A DNA stretch of 64,000 bases from Wuchereria bancrofti (taxonomy: Eukaryota > Nematoda > Chromadorea > Rhabditida > Onchocercidae), in contig SSBO01000001.1 in NCBI GenBank assembly GCA_005281725.1, forward strand, positions 7,643,323-7,707,322, written 5' to 3'. Below are positions 44,507 through 56,022 of this stretch, piece after piece. How positions within the stretch are numbered: the first letter of the stretch is position 1; the number at the start of each line of letters is the position of its first letter. The notes beneath the pieces are model-generated. The model worked only from the letters and a program-made list of their open reading frames with translations, did no database searches and had not been told where the DNA came from. A program made the translations under genes and the position numbers.

Positions 44507-45204
44507 TTAGTGAAAATTTATTTTAGATATTTTTTCTTTTGAAGGCTAAATTTAAATATCTTTGTGTATTTTGCAAACGATCAGTTCGAGAAATCTTTTG
44601 TTCCCATTCGTAATTACGAGCGCAATAGACCGTCGTTAATTGTTGATGTTAACTTTGTAAAGAAACATTTTCGAGAAATGTCATTAGTATCACATAACTT
44701 AATAATTTCCACTTCGCAACTAATATTTCCATTCCGTTTTTTAACTTGACTTCTTCTAAAAGATTTTATTTGTTGACAGTCAGTTTTAATTAGTTTTCAA
44801 TAGTTTTGCTGATATTTTTCATGAATTTTAGTATTGTTTCGAAATAACGTTGTGTGATTCATGAAATTGGATTCTGTTCATTTTTTTGTTTCAATGTATG
44901 CTTAAATTTTTATTGATACAAAAATTTAAACATGCTTTCAAGGTAAGCTTACTATACAGACATTAATCTCAAAAAGTATACGTTAACAAAATTTATCGCT
45001 CTAATTAAGGCTATCCATTTTTCCGTTTAATGGTTCGTAAAAAAAGTTATCATCTAAAATAATTATTCCGAAATCATTAACATGAAATTGGTAAAAAAAA
45101 GTTGTTGCTGCCGATTTGTTGCGGAAACAGATAAACATCGGAATATTTATTCTCCAGTCAATGAGGTAGCAATACTGTGAGGAGGAAGGTATCGTCTTTG
45201 TTAA
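44507..45204. other. Convergent 3' region, copy 1
   Basis: Spacer between the stops of SLC17 copy 1 and the IL-17-like gene; both 3' UTRs are expected here. The same DNA recurs at 55325-56022. No further gene seen. Confidence 0.5.
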
Positions 45205-47862
45205 TTATTCGTCATGGAAATTATCATAATCATACTGGATTCTCTTCTTGATCGGACCTCGAAATCTTTCCGGAGCCAGGAATTTCATTTCGCCATCCGC
45301 TTTTGCACTTGCCTGGAAATGTTAATTTCAGATTGATCATTTTGATGTTCTTTGGATAAATTTTATTGGAAACGAGTAAAATTTGAAATTAAAACTCGTT
45401 TTTTTCCGGAATTCTTTAAATGAGAAACAAATTTTGCAAAGCAGTAAATCGATCATGAAACTGAAAAAACAAAAGGTAGATTATTAACTTACCTGCAGCA
45501 CTGGTATACATGCTAGGGCGATAGTTTCAATTTGTTCCGAGTATGTTTGACAGAGTTCGTCAAATTTTAGCACACGAATTTGATAACGAAGTGGTTCACA
45601 CTCGAAAATTCGCTTGCCGATCAATTTAGGTGGTGGATGCGCGCACATGCAGCGCACTTCCGCGAGAGCTGCCGGAACTCTCTTAAAATATTAAATATAC
45701 GAACTACGATCTTAGAATAGTATTGTACATAAAGTGAGGGAATGACAGATCATTTTCCTGTGATTGCCTTGAATGTTTCGATTTAGTGGGTGACCAACCA
45801 ATGATGCGTTTCCTTCAAACTATTTCAAAACATTCAAAGAAATTATTTATGATTGCATTTTCTGAAACGTTTTTTGTTGATCAATTGAGTGTAAAAAATA
45901 CATTTTACCTGTGCTATTTTGTGGGGTTATTTGTTTGAAATTGGATTGCAAATGAAAATCTATCAATAGAGAGACGACTAAATCCGGTACTCCGGAATTC
46001 TGATCATTGCTAAATTCTCCCCGTCCTTCCAATATAAGATATAATTCTGATGGAAGTATTGATTACTCGTGACAATTATGGTAATTATCAAAATATTGGA
46101 ACTAAACTGATAAATAACTCCGTTATCAATCATTTTGACAAAAACACTTTTTAATTGACAACAAATTTTATTCAACTGATTGTTTTAGTTAATTTTGGGT
46201 TTCACAGCGTTCAAAGTCACATTTCGGGCTGTTTGTCACTGTAAAAAGATTGTGCTGATTTTGTCAAAGAATAAAAATTTCAATTTCAGTTTTTCCTTTC
46301 GCGTCTTTCTGCTCATTCGTTCACATTGCAACAGTGCAATTCCTCTCATCGAAGCGATTTATCATTTTTTTGCTTCGTTTTGTTTTTCAGTGTAAAAATC
46401 AATTAAAATTGGTACAAAAGAATATGATTGATCGTAAATTGACAAGAAATTGTGGCATTTAAAACCTCAGTCATGCGAAGGCAAATGTGCAAACCGGAAT
46501 TTAGAGATATCTTCCGAAGAAACGTTCCTGACGTAAATCTTTAAATCACGCTTAGGTCCGCATTGTAGACAAACACGTCAAATCTGTCCACATAAAAAGG
46601 TGAGAACGTACCAACGGATTATAATTCAGAAAATATTCGAAATAACACAATGCGCGTTCTCTCAGTGGTACTTCCGGTGTTATTGCTGGAAGTTCCGGTG
46701 TTCCGCAGTCAGCGACTCCATGGCTTACTTGTTCTCCGTCCTTCAGTGCATTTAACTAAAGTAAAGGATGCATAAAGAACACTGGTGAAATCCCACAAAT
46801 GATTCGTTTCAAAATATTCAAAGAAGTTTATAAGATTAGAGAAGGACTTACGATGAACTGAACTTTAAGTTCCGCGGTGCTTTTTTATTCCGCCCGCAAA
46901 AATGGAACGACATTTTTCTTCTGGCATAAGCATAAGCAAAATTTTTGAGATTTGGAAAAAAAATTTTTTTTTGTAATATTAATTTTTTGCAATAAATCGA
47001 AAGTTACAGTCAAAGAAATTATATATATATATATATTCAGCTCAGTTTCAGTTTTCAACATTCTTTCTCCTACCTTGTTTGCCTTTTTTTTTATTCCCAA
47101 TAATTCGAAAAAGGTAAACGGAACTGAATTATCTCTCTGTATCTCTTCCCGGTGTAATATATTCTTTTGTGGAAAATTATCCCTTTGTGGTTGCTTTTTA
47201 GTGATAATCTGAGATTTCCTATTTGCAAAATTACTTTGAATGGAAGATCGACCGTCTTCTAGGATAATTTATTCCAATTGAAATGATTCAGATAAATTAA
47301 TTGTTAATTTGCCACATAGGCACACCTATTGTTACACCTTTTGTCACAGTTCTCATTTAAAATGTGTGATAAATCGATGTCAAAGTTAAACTTTGGGGAA
47401 GGAAAAGTTGCAACAGCGTAGCAAAAACTGAAATAATGCACGAAATAAATGCCCGCAGGATTCCTTCAAAAGTAAATAATTTACTCTGACCTGTAAATTC
47501 AGTAACGATTGCTGATAAATGGGCGCAATGGGAGTATAATGTGAGGCATTCTTTCTGTGCAACCATTCCGCAAAACTCTGGTGATGATCTCTTTTGATGT
47601 AGCGGTAGAAGCATTCTGAATCCCTTCCTGATTCCAAAAATGTGTTAGCGACGTATTGTCCGTTACTGAAAATGCGACAGCAAATGATGCTTATGCAGAT
47701 TATCAGCTTATCATTTCATACTTTTTTCAAATGATTTTACCCTACCAATAATTATTGTTGCCTTAAATTGCATATACCTGAATACCTTTTAAAGTCATTG
47801 AATCCAATTAAAATCATAAGCCAAAATGGCTGCTCCAATATCAAAGTTAGCAAGGCCAGTGT
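45205..47862 (-). CDS. IL-17-like cytokine candidate, copy 1 (5' end unresolved)
   Basis: Exons 47862-47786 (hydrophobic LALLTLILE...FWLMILIGF), 47665-47491, 46755-46612, 45681-45493 and 45312-45205 join in phase through a stop. The last three hold the cytokine-like core: [20 protein letters not shown], then [17 protein letters not shown] and [11 protein letters not shown]. This order (R-x-P near a C-x-C, a basic hydrophobic V-L strand, and an A-C-x-P-V end) fits the IL-17 cystine-knot pattern, also known in nematode ILC-17 proteins. About 230 residues lie downstream of the hydrophobic exon. No in-frame ATG opens that exon: an internal ATG ([10 protein letters not shown]) or an unseen upstream exon must start the protein. 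The assignment rests on pattern memory only; another small secreted cystine-knot protein is possible. It is convergent with the transporter gene. Confidence 0.6.
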
Positions 47863-48154
47863 CTGAAAATAATAAATAATATATCTATATTGTACAACAT
47901 GATATACCTATTTAAATTTCGTGAAAGACTTTAATTTTTGTTTCAATTGCTATCGTCAATTCATTTAAAAAAGTTAGTGGACAAATTATAACAAAATATT
48001 TAAATATATATTTTGTACTCATCAGAATATTATTAGTTCAGATAACTGAACAATATTTTTGTTATTTGTATAACATATTAATTTATTATTCTCATAACGA
48101 ATTATTCATTTCTCGTTTTTAGATATAATTAAGTTAGCAACTCGCTTGTCTAAA

Positions 48155-48186
<32 letters not shown>

Positions 48187-48238
48187 ATGAATAAATAAAA
48201 TAAATAAGCAAATATAAATATATAAATATAAAACATTT

Positions 48239-48239
48239 N
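48239..48239. other. Single ambiguous base (N) at a duplication junction
   Basis: The only N in the window. Left of it is the end of duplicated block D; right of it sequence restarts as a copy of 47110. It probably marks a gap or a forced join, so order and distance across it are uncertain. Confidence 0.9.
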
Positions 48240-48240
48240 A

Positions 48241-48818
48241 AAAGGTAAACGGAACTGAATTATCTCTCTGTATCTCTTCCCGGTGTAATATATTCTTTTG
48301 TGGAAAATTATCCCTTTGTGGTTGCTTTTTAGTGATAATCTGAGATTTCCTATTTGCAAAATTACTTTGAATGGAAGATCGACCGTCTTCTAGGATAATT
48401 TATTCCAATTGAAATGATTCAGATAAATTAATTGTTAATTTGCCACATAGGCACACCTATTGTTACACCTTTTGTCACAGTTCTCATTTAAAATGTGTGA
48501 TAAATCGATGTCAAAGTTAAACTTTGGGGAAGGAAAAGTTGCAACAGCGTAGCAAAAACTGAAATAATGCACGAAATAAATGCCCGCAGGATTCCTTCAA
48601 AAGTAAATAATTTACTCTGACCTGTAAATTCAGTAACGATTGCTGATAAATGGGCGCAATGGGAGTATAATGTGAGGCATTCTTTCTGTGCAACCATTCC
48701 GCAAAACTCTGGTGATGATCTCTTTTGATGTAGCGGTAGAAGCATTCTGAATCCCTTCCTGATTCCAAAAATGTGTTAGCGACGTATTGTCCGTTACTGA
48801 AAATGCGACAGCAAATGA
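48241..48818 (-). pseudogene. Truncated third copy of the IL-17-like gene (one exon)
   Basis: Identical by eye to 47110-47687 and 57928-58505. It contains the exon equivalent to 47665-47491 (here 48796-48622) with both splice sites intact, plus part of the following intron. The remaining 3' exons are missing because the copy ends at the N. Upstream of 48818 the sequence differs completely from the other copies, so the hydrophobic first exon is absent. It is either a broken gene fragment or a piece of a third complete gene lost at the assembly junction. Confidence 0.75.
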
Positions 48819-49867
48819 AAATGATTTCTGTAAATTTAAGATATTTCGAGGTAGTTTAAAATTTCTTTGCGCTTTTTTGGAAAGAAGCAGTGATGATATG
48901 AGGCCGATGAATTGATGACAATTCACATCACTTGAATGCTTTATATAAATGATCCTATTAACATTTGTTCCCTAATTTCGCAATTTTTTAAACTTACTAT
49001 CAGGCCATAGTAATAGAACAAATATTGAGGCAATGACTTACGCGTAAAATCAAGAAACTAAATAAAATTTATGAACATTCTGTCCAGTGATTTTAAAGAT
49101 AATGAAGCTAAATACTGCAAACACGAATTTAGCTTAGCATAAGCTTAGCTAGAAATTAGTATGAAATAATAATTTATGGTGCTTTTCGTCACATATTTAT
49201 CCATCTGTTGTAACTTGGTTAAATTTCAAAATAGTAAACATTTTCACTTGAAATAACAGCATTAAGTCCAAGTTACAGACTTAACATTTGGTTATTTACT
49301 TAACTGAATTTGAACAAATTTTATTAAGTCTAACTTTTCTAATTGAAACAAATTATTGTATTAAACTTCATCAATCTAAATTAATTTACCGAATGAATTT
49401 ATCATTTTTATGAAACATTGTTCAACTGCAATATCTCACTTATGATTTCCTTTCTCCTAAACATGCCTTTTAATCTATTTTCTGCTTAATTCAGATTTGT
49501 TTCAATGTGGAAAAGGTTGGAATCGATGAGAATTCTTCACAATGGTTGAAAAATTAAGATTTTCAGTTTAATGTTCCGTTTGAAATCTGTTCTTTATATC
49601 AATCTGTAGCCGTTAATTATATTCTTTAAATAATGCTTTAAAATTTTAATTTCAAACAATATTATTATACTTTAAGTGGTTTCTTCACTTTATTAAGTGT
49701 TTTTCCCTCTTCCTCCCTTCTGTCTTCCTCTCTCTAACTTCTTTCTCTTTTATCATTTATCATTTTAGTGTCCGCTTCCTTATGTTTACATTAATTAATT
49801 ACTTGCTTGAAAAAGAAAAATAAATTTATAACAAATAACTATTTACATATTTGAAGTACTATAATGT
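48819..49867. other. Unique spacer between duplicated units
   Basis: About 1 kb present only once in the window. It ends in CATATTTGAAGTACTATAATG, which resembles a word inside the duplicated block near 40145. No gene recognised; a minus-strand frame here starts with GTG and fits no splice pattern. Confidence 0.5.
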
Positions 49868-51395
49868 CTTTTTTTGGTTAATTTTATATGGATTTAATTG
49901 TAATAATTAGCAATCATTGTATAAATAAATTGACATTACAAACTATGTTTATATATGATAATATCATTGTTGTTTCATAAGTTCCAATCGAAGAAATATA
50001 AGCAAAATGCTCAAACTTGTTAAATTTCATTTAATTAATTAATTTTTTTTTGCAACTTTTCCTTGCTGCTTTACATCGATTAATTATTTTCTTTAAGAAA
50101 TGAAAACAAAATAAGATTCAAAATAAAAAATTTTGGAAAAAGAACTGCAAAAATAAAAATATTACAAATACTAGAAAATAAAATTATAAATATATGTGGC
50201 ATATCGTTTAAATATTTAAAGTACTATAATGTTTACTTCTATTTTCACAATTATTAATTGCTATTAATGAGATATTTTATTTAATTCGCATATGAGAACT
50301 TTATTTGATTCTCATATTTAAGGCATTTATTGTTTTATACATATCTGATTAGTAGCAAAATTTTGTGGAAATTGTGGAATTGTTTTCAGTTCAAATTTTG
50401 TATAACTTTGAGGATTTTTATTTTGAACTTTATTTGATTCTCATTTTCTATTCGATAATACATATAATATCTTTAATGATTTGTCGAAGGATTTTGTCTC
50501 GATTGCTATATTTTTGAAGTTATGAAAGGATGAAGTTTCAGTGCTATTGAAGTTTATAATTAATTAAATGAAGGTAGAAGTAATTATACCGGCGCTCACT
50601 TATTAGCACTTACATTAACTCTTCCATTCATTAAATTCCAATTTAAATGCTAAAATGGATTTAATTTTGGGATTACTTACAGCTTTCAAATCATAAAGTA
50701 ACAGGAAACGTCCGTTTTGTGCTGTTTACTGCAAATTACTATTAGAATTAACTGGTGCTATTGTTTCAGCTACTGCATTGGTAGTTTTCAACTTTCATAA
50801 GCATGACAGCTGAGGTGCAAGCAACAGGTAAATTGGATTATTACTCATCTTCACTGCAATTAAATCGGTCGAAATTTCAAATTAATTGAATTTAGTGTCT
50901 ATTTATTATTTCATAAATTTCACATTGCATCATTTAACCCTTCGACATATGCAAATTTCAATTCGACTTTTATGAAGTGTTGACCAACAAATATGGCTGA
51001 GTTAATTAAATTTGACCTTAAGGTTTTAATATTCACTTTACTTAATGGCTTAAACAATACTATTTCAAAATCCGTTCCGGAATATTTGATGGACCAAACA
51101 GTGAATACCTTAGTATATTTAATCAAATTTCTGACTCTTTGGTAAAATAACCCAATGGATCATACTGGATTAGTGATAAGCATCGAGTATTTCCAAACAT
51201 TCACTACTGCACAGTAATTAGCCTAATGAACCTAGCAACTATCATCCTGTAAAGACTTGCAACTCTTAAAATAACAATGAAATATCAGTAAGCAAAATGA
51301 TGAATAATGGAAAAAAGTAACTAATCGTAATTTCAAATTCCTCAATCTTAAATGCTTAAGTGAAACAATAATTACTGCTGTAAAAGTTATTAGAT
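49868..51395. repeat. Duplicated block A, second copy
   Basis: Counterpart of 39801-41328, differing at the left edge by one base in a T run. It includes the start exon of SLC17 copy 2 and its presumed promoter, so both transporter genes should share control elements. Confidence 0.9.
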
Positions 51396-54300
51396 TATTT
51401 TAATTATTATTCATTATGGTTATTGTTATTACGATTGTTAGCTATTATCTATTTACTACCTCCTCAAATTTAATTAATGCATAAAAAATAATGTTTAAGA
51501 TTGATTTTATACTTGGACTGATTAATGTGTAATATTAATTAACAATTACCATTATTGTCATAATTCATTTGTTAATTCAGGCCTTTTGGGTTCCCAACGG
51601 TTTAACCTTGCATTGGTTGGATTTGTGGGTTTTTTTGTTGTCTTCATGTCACGTACTGATGTCAGTTTTGCAATCGTTTGTATGGTAAATAGTACAGCGG
51701 TGGAAATGATAACTGGTACCAATGATGCAAATGCGACCAAGAAAAGTGCGACATGTGCGCCACGGGATGATAACGAATTGAGTGGAAGGGAAGCTGTATG
51801 TCTCTTATTTCATTCAACCATTTTCAACTAAAATTTCGGTGCATATAATACTTAAATCTCTTTCCTTTAACCAAAGCATTAGAGAAAATTTGACTGTGCC
51901 AAAAAAGGCGTTGCATTGAAACCATTCTGTTCCTTTTCAAACTTTATCTTACGTTATTATTAAACGTAAAAAAAAGCAAAGATCCAAAGAGGAATATTGC
52001 GAAGCATTTATTGGCATCTAATTTCTTCTTTAATTTCAGTATATGGGTGAATTTATTTGGACGAAAGATGTACAAGGATATGTATTAAGTGCCTTTTTTT
52101 GGGGCTATATAAGTAGCCAAATTCTTGGTGGTTATTTGGCCAGTCGATATGGCGGTCGTTTGGTGATTGGTATTACGGTTTTGGGATGTGCAATTCTTAC
52201 ACTCCTCAGCCCAGTAGCTGCAGCAACTAGCGTTTTTGCATTCATTATTGCTCGAGCTATCATAGGCTTTATGCAGGTACCACAATAAGCCTAGTAATTT
52301 ATAATCGTTGTTAAGCTGAAACTATTACTTTTAATGTATAATTTTGTAAGCTACTTTTCACTTTTCCATGTTTTTCGGGTTATTTTTCCATAAGAAATCA
52401 TGCATTTTTTGTGCTCGTAGATATTTTTGTTCAAATATTGGATTTGGTTTTTTAGTTTATATAGATTTTACGGTTTCGAATTTTTAGGGTGCCATATTTC
52501 CTGCATACCATGCAATGTGGTCAATGTGGGCGCCACCTCTGGAAAGAAGTTTATTAACCGGTGTAACATATGCAGGTTCGCCTTTTTCTTATCCTTAAAA
52601 CTCTGACAGCAAATTAAAACTCCGAATTAATTTTTAACCTAATTCATTTCAAAAATGGTTTCAGATTGGACGATGCATTTGACTAATATTGTTTATCAAA
52701 TAAATCTTCTTACAGGTGCTCAAATAGGTAATACAGCCGTCATGCCGCTATCTGGTTTACTTTGCAAATATGGATTTGCTGGTGGTTGGCCATCCATCTT
52801 TTACATTATCGGTAAGTTTGTAAAATTTTTTGTGTTTCCGAATTTCCTGAAATTCACCTAATTACAAATAATTCATATTTTAAAGAATCATTTTTATGCA
52901 GTTATTAAAGATACTTTTCTTTTAGGTACGGCCGGTGTTTTGTGGTGTCTTCTTTGGTTCTTCTATGTTTCGGATCGACCATCTCAGAATAAACGTATTT
53001 CTAAAAAGGAACTAAGCTATATCGAAAATTCATTAGCTGATATATTAGCATCGGATTCAAAAAAAGTAATGATTTTTTGGATTAGTTACCGAGTTTTATA
53101 AACTCGACCATCATTCATTAAGTATGTCGTGAAACTTGTGCGTCTGTAATTGTAGCTTAGAGTGGAATTGAACTTTCGCATGCTCAAGAGTCTTCTTTAT
53201 TTGTTATTGTAATGGATATAGACGAATGCGTTGCGTGAAAGATCTATTATAACGATACAACAACAGCATGATTATTGAGTAAAGAGCTGTCAGATGATCT
53301 TTGCCCTTTATATAGTAAGAGATTGGTTTTAATATTGTAGCTTCCCAAAGGATGACTATCAGCTTAGAAGACCTTCACAATATTTCGACATTGCAAGCAA
53401 ATTTGATTTCGAACAAAGGAGTAATTTTTAACATGTTAAACAATGCACATACCCTTTGTTATCAGATGAAAATTTCTAGACAAAGAAGTAGGCTCAGCTA
53501 CAATGGAAAGATGAGTGTCGAAGTAATGATTGTTTAAATGAGATGCAATTTGAAACAGTTTTATATTTTTTTAAAGAATGTTCAATTAAGACAAATTTTA
53601 GTATTATGGATTAATACAATTTTATTCGATATATTTTGTAAGTTGTTTGGACACTTATTTCGAGTTTTGCGACAAGGTAATGAGAAACATCAATGTTTGT
53701 GGGACGGAATTAAAAGATCTTATCCAGCATGCGCAATTATGCAATCATAAAAAATGACCTTTTGATGCAACTATTTTGCAGTCATTTTCAAGAGTTGAAA
53801 TTCTGATCCAATTCTTTTTTAAATCCCAAGTTTAAAAAAATTTTTGATTCCAGAAAAGAGCTGTTCCATGGCTTGCAATATTCAAATCAGTTCCAGTTTG
53901 GGCAGTTTTCTGTGGGCATTTTGCCGGTGACTGGGGTGGTCATATGATGATAACCACCCTTCCGCTATTCATGAATGATGTTTTGGGATTAGATTTCGCT
54001 TCGGTTTGCTTATTCTCAATCATTTCTTGAAATAAAACTGCTAAAATAGCATTCGTGATATTCTTAGCATAAGTAATCTGATAGTCGAATAAAACTTGTC
54101 GTATTTATTCAAATCTCATTAAAAAACTCAGCGCTCAATATCGTGTCTTTACTTGCATCCAATGAGCTATCCAAGCTGATCCTTTTATTTATACAATTTT
54201 GAAAATATTTTTTCAATAGAAGTTTATTAATTTAATATATTTTAGCTTGGATTTTTGACAGCAATTCCGTACATTACATATTTCGTATGCATGAATTTTG

Positions 54301-55324
54301 GTGGTTTTACCGCCGATAAATTGCAGAAAGCAAATGTCTTATCAACTATAGCTATTCGACGTCTTGCTATGATCGTTTGTAGGTTTCTTTTGAGAGTTAC
54401 GGCATTATATTTCGTTAAATTAACCTGAAATTAGCGAAAAATATCACTGGCAAGAAATCACGCTGGCAAATTTGAGCATAATGTTGCGATCCTTATTTAA
54501 TGCGTTCGCTAATTGTTCGTGTATTTCACGTATTTAATTGATTTTTTCGGGCTGTTTTAACAAGATTTGTCGTGCTGTAATATAAATTGTAGGCAGTTAT
54601 TACTTGACAGCTTTATGCATACATATTTAATTAATTAGTGAGAAATAATGAAGCAAAATTAATTGGTATAAGCTTGCTAATTCAATGTGTAACTTTAATG
54701 TGTAACTGCCAAAATTATAGCACTTGGAAGTCAAGCAGTATTTTTGATAGCTAGCGGTTATTGCGGTTGTGGTCAGGAAACCTTAGTGACTATATTCCTT
54801 ACCGTTGGGATTGGTTTATCCGGAATACAATACTCTGGTTACATGGTCAGTTATCTCGACATTGCACCAGCATTTGCTGGACCTATATTGGGTATCGGCA
54901 ATACGATACCATGCATCGCTGGTATCATAGGTCCGGTGATGGTTGGCTATCTCACTCCCACGGTAATTTTTATTCCGTTTTATGACCTTCTCTATTTTTC
55001 AGCATTTTTTATAGATTTTGCATTTCTTAAATTCCACTCTTAGATGTTTTTTCAGTCAAATTCCCACTAAGCTTCACAAAAAAAGAAAATTGCTGACATG
55101 AATTCAATTTAATAAAAAAAGAAACGTTTCGTTTATTTTAGGGTTCACAGCAAGAATGGCAATTAGTTTTTTGGATTACCGGTGGAGTCTTATTGGTTGG
55201 TACTACCATTTTCTGTTTATTTGCCAAAGGTGAAGTGCAGCCTTGGGCATTGAGCGATGTTGACAAAGAAGAAAATTGTGAACTGGAAAAAAAGACGCTT
55301 AATAGCTCGGAGAGCTCACCGTAA
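50803..55324 (+). CDS. SLC17-family anion transporter, copy 2, ten exons
   Basis: Exons 50803-50827, 51581-51795, 52040-52276, 52488-52575, 52716-52811, 52926-53065, 53854-54003, 54246-54378, 54721-54962 and 55142-55324 give an intact 502-residue protein with the same exon phases as copy 1. Exons 1 and 10 are identical to copy 1. Exons 2, 3, 7, 8 and 9 carry many substitutions (first helix [16 protein letters not shown]; the loop after it differs strongly). The conserved helix-1 arginine, [10 protein letters not shown] and [18 protein letters not shown] are kept, so it looks functional. The differences lie mainly in membrane helices and the first loop, which could change substrate or handling. 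Intron 6 is about 540 bp longer than in copy 1. Confidence 0.92.
53122..53672. other. Extra intronic DNA in SLC17 copy 2
   Basis: Intron 6 of both copies begins and ends with similar sequence, but copy 2 has this extra segment. It contains two consecutive + frames (53352-53537 and 53538-53750) with no family I recognise. I see no clear terminal repeats or target-site duplication, so insertion in copy 2 and deletion in copy 1 are both possible. Confidence 0.6.
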
Positions 55325-56022
55325 TTAGTGAAAATTTATTTTAGATATTTTTTCTTTTGAAGGCTAAATTTAAATATCTTTGTGTATTTTGCAAACGATC
55401 AGTTCGAGAAATCTTTTGTTCCCATTCGTAATTACGAGCGCAATAGACCGTCGTTAATTGTTGATGTTAACTTTGTAAAGAAACATTTTCGAGAAATGTC
55501 ATTAGTATCACATAACTTAATAATTTCCACTTCGCAACTAATATTTCCATTCCGTTTTTTAACTTGACTTCTTCTAAAAGATTTTATTTGTTGACAGTCA
55601 GTTTTAATTAGTTTTCAATAGTTTTGCTGATATTTTTCATGAATTTTAGTATTGTTTCGAAATAACGTTGTGTGATTCATGAAATTGGATTCTGTTCATT
55701 TTTTTGTTTCAATGTATGCTTAAATTTTTATTGATACAAAAATTTAAACATGCTTTCAAGGTAAGCTTACTATACAGACATTAATCTCAAAAAGTATACG
55801 TTAACAAAATTTATCGCTCTAATTAAGGCTATCCATTTTTCCGTTTAATGGTTCGTAAAAAAAGTTATCATCTAAAATAATTATTCCGAAATCATTAACA
55901 TGAAATTGGTAAAAAAAAGTTGTTGCTGCCGATTTGTTGCGGAAACAGATAAACATCGGAATATTTATTCTCCAGTCAATGAGGTAGCAATACTGTGAGG
56001 AGGAAGGTATCGTCTTTGTTAA
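55325..56022. other. Convergent 3' region, copy 2
   Basis: Spacer between the stops of SLC17 copy 2 and IL-17-like copy 2. No differences from the copy 1 spacer were seen. Confidence 0.5.

Larger units (their letters stand above)
44310..48238. repeat. Duplicated block D, first copy (SLC17 last exon plus IL-17-like gene)
   Basis: Matches 55128-59036 with constant offset 10818 up to the microsatellite near 48150. Every line I compared, coding or not, was identical. The copies differ in the number of AAAT units (more here). This copy stops at the N at 48239, where the other continues into GATTTAGAATAA. Confidence 0.92.

Noticed and set aside
44510..44760. Frame of 61 codons just after the SLC17 stop, present in both units
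   Set aside because: Duplicated only because it lies in the identical block; it lies in the 3' UTR, has no ATG-type start, and has no domain.
47357..47637. Two longer minus-strand frames repeated three times in the window
   Set aside because: They cover the IL-17-like exon in partly wrong frames and run through its donor into the intron; the spliced exon explains them.
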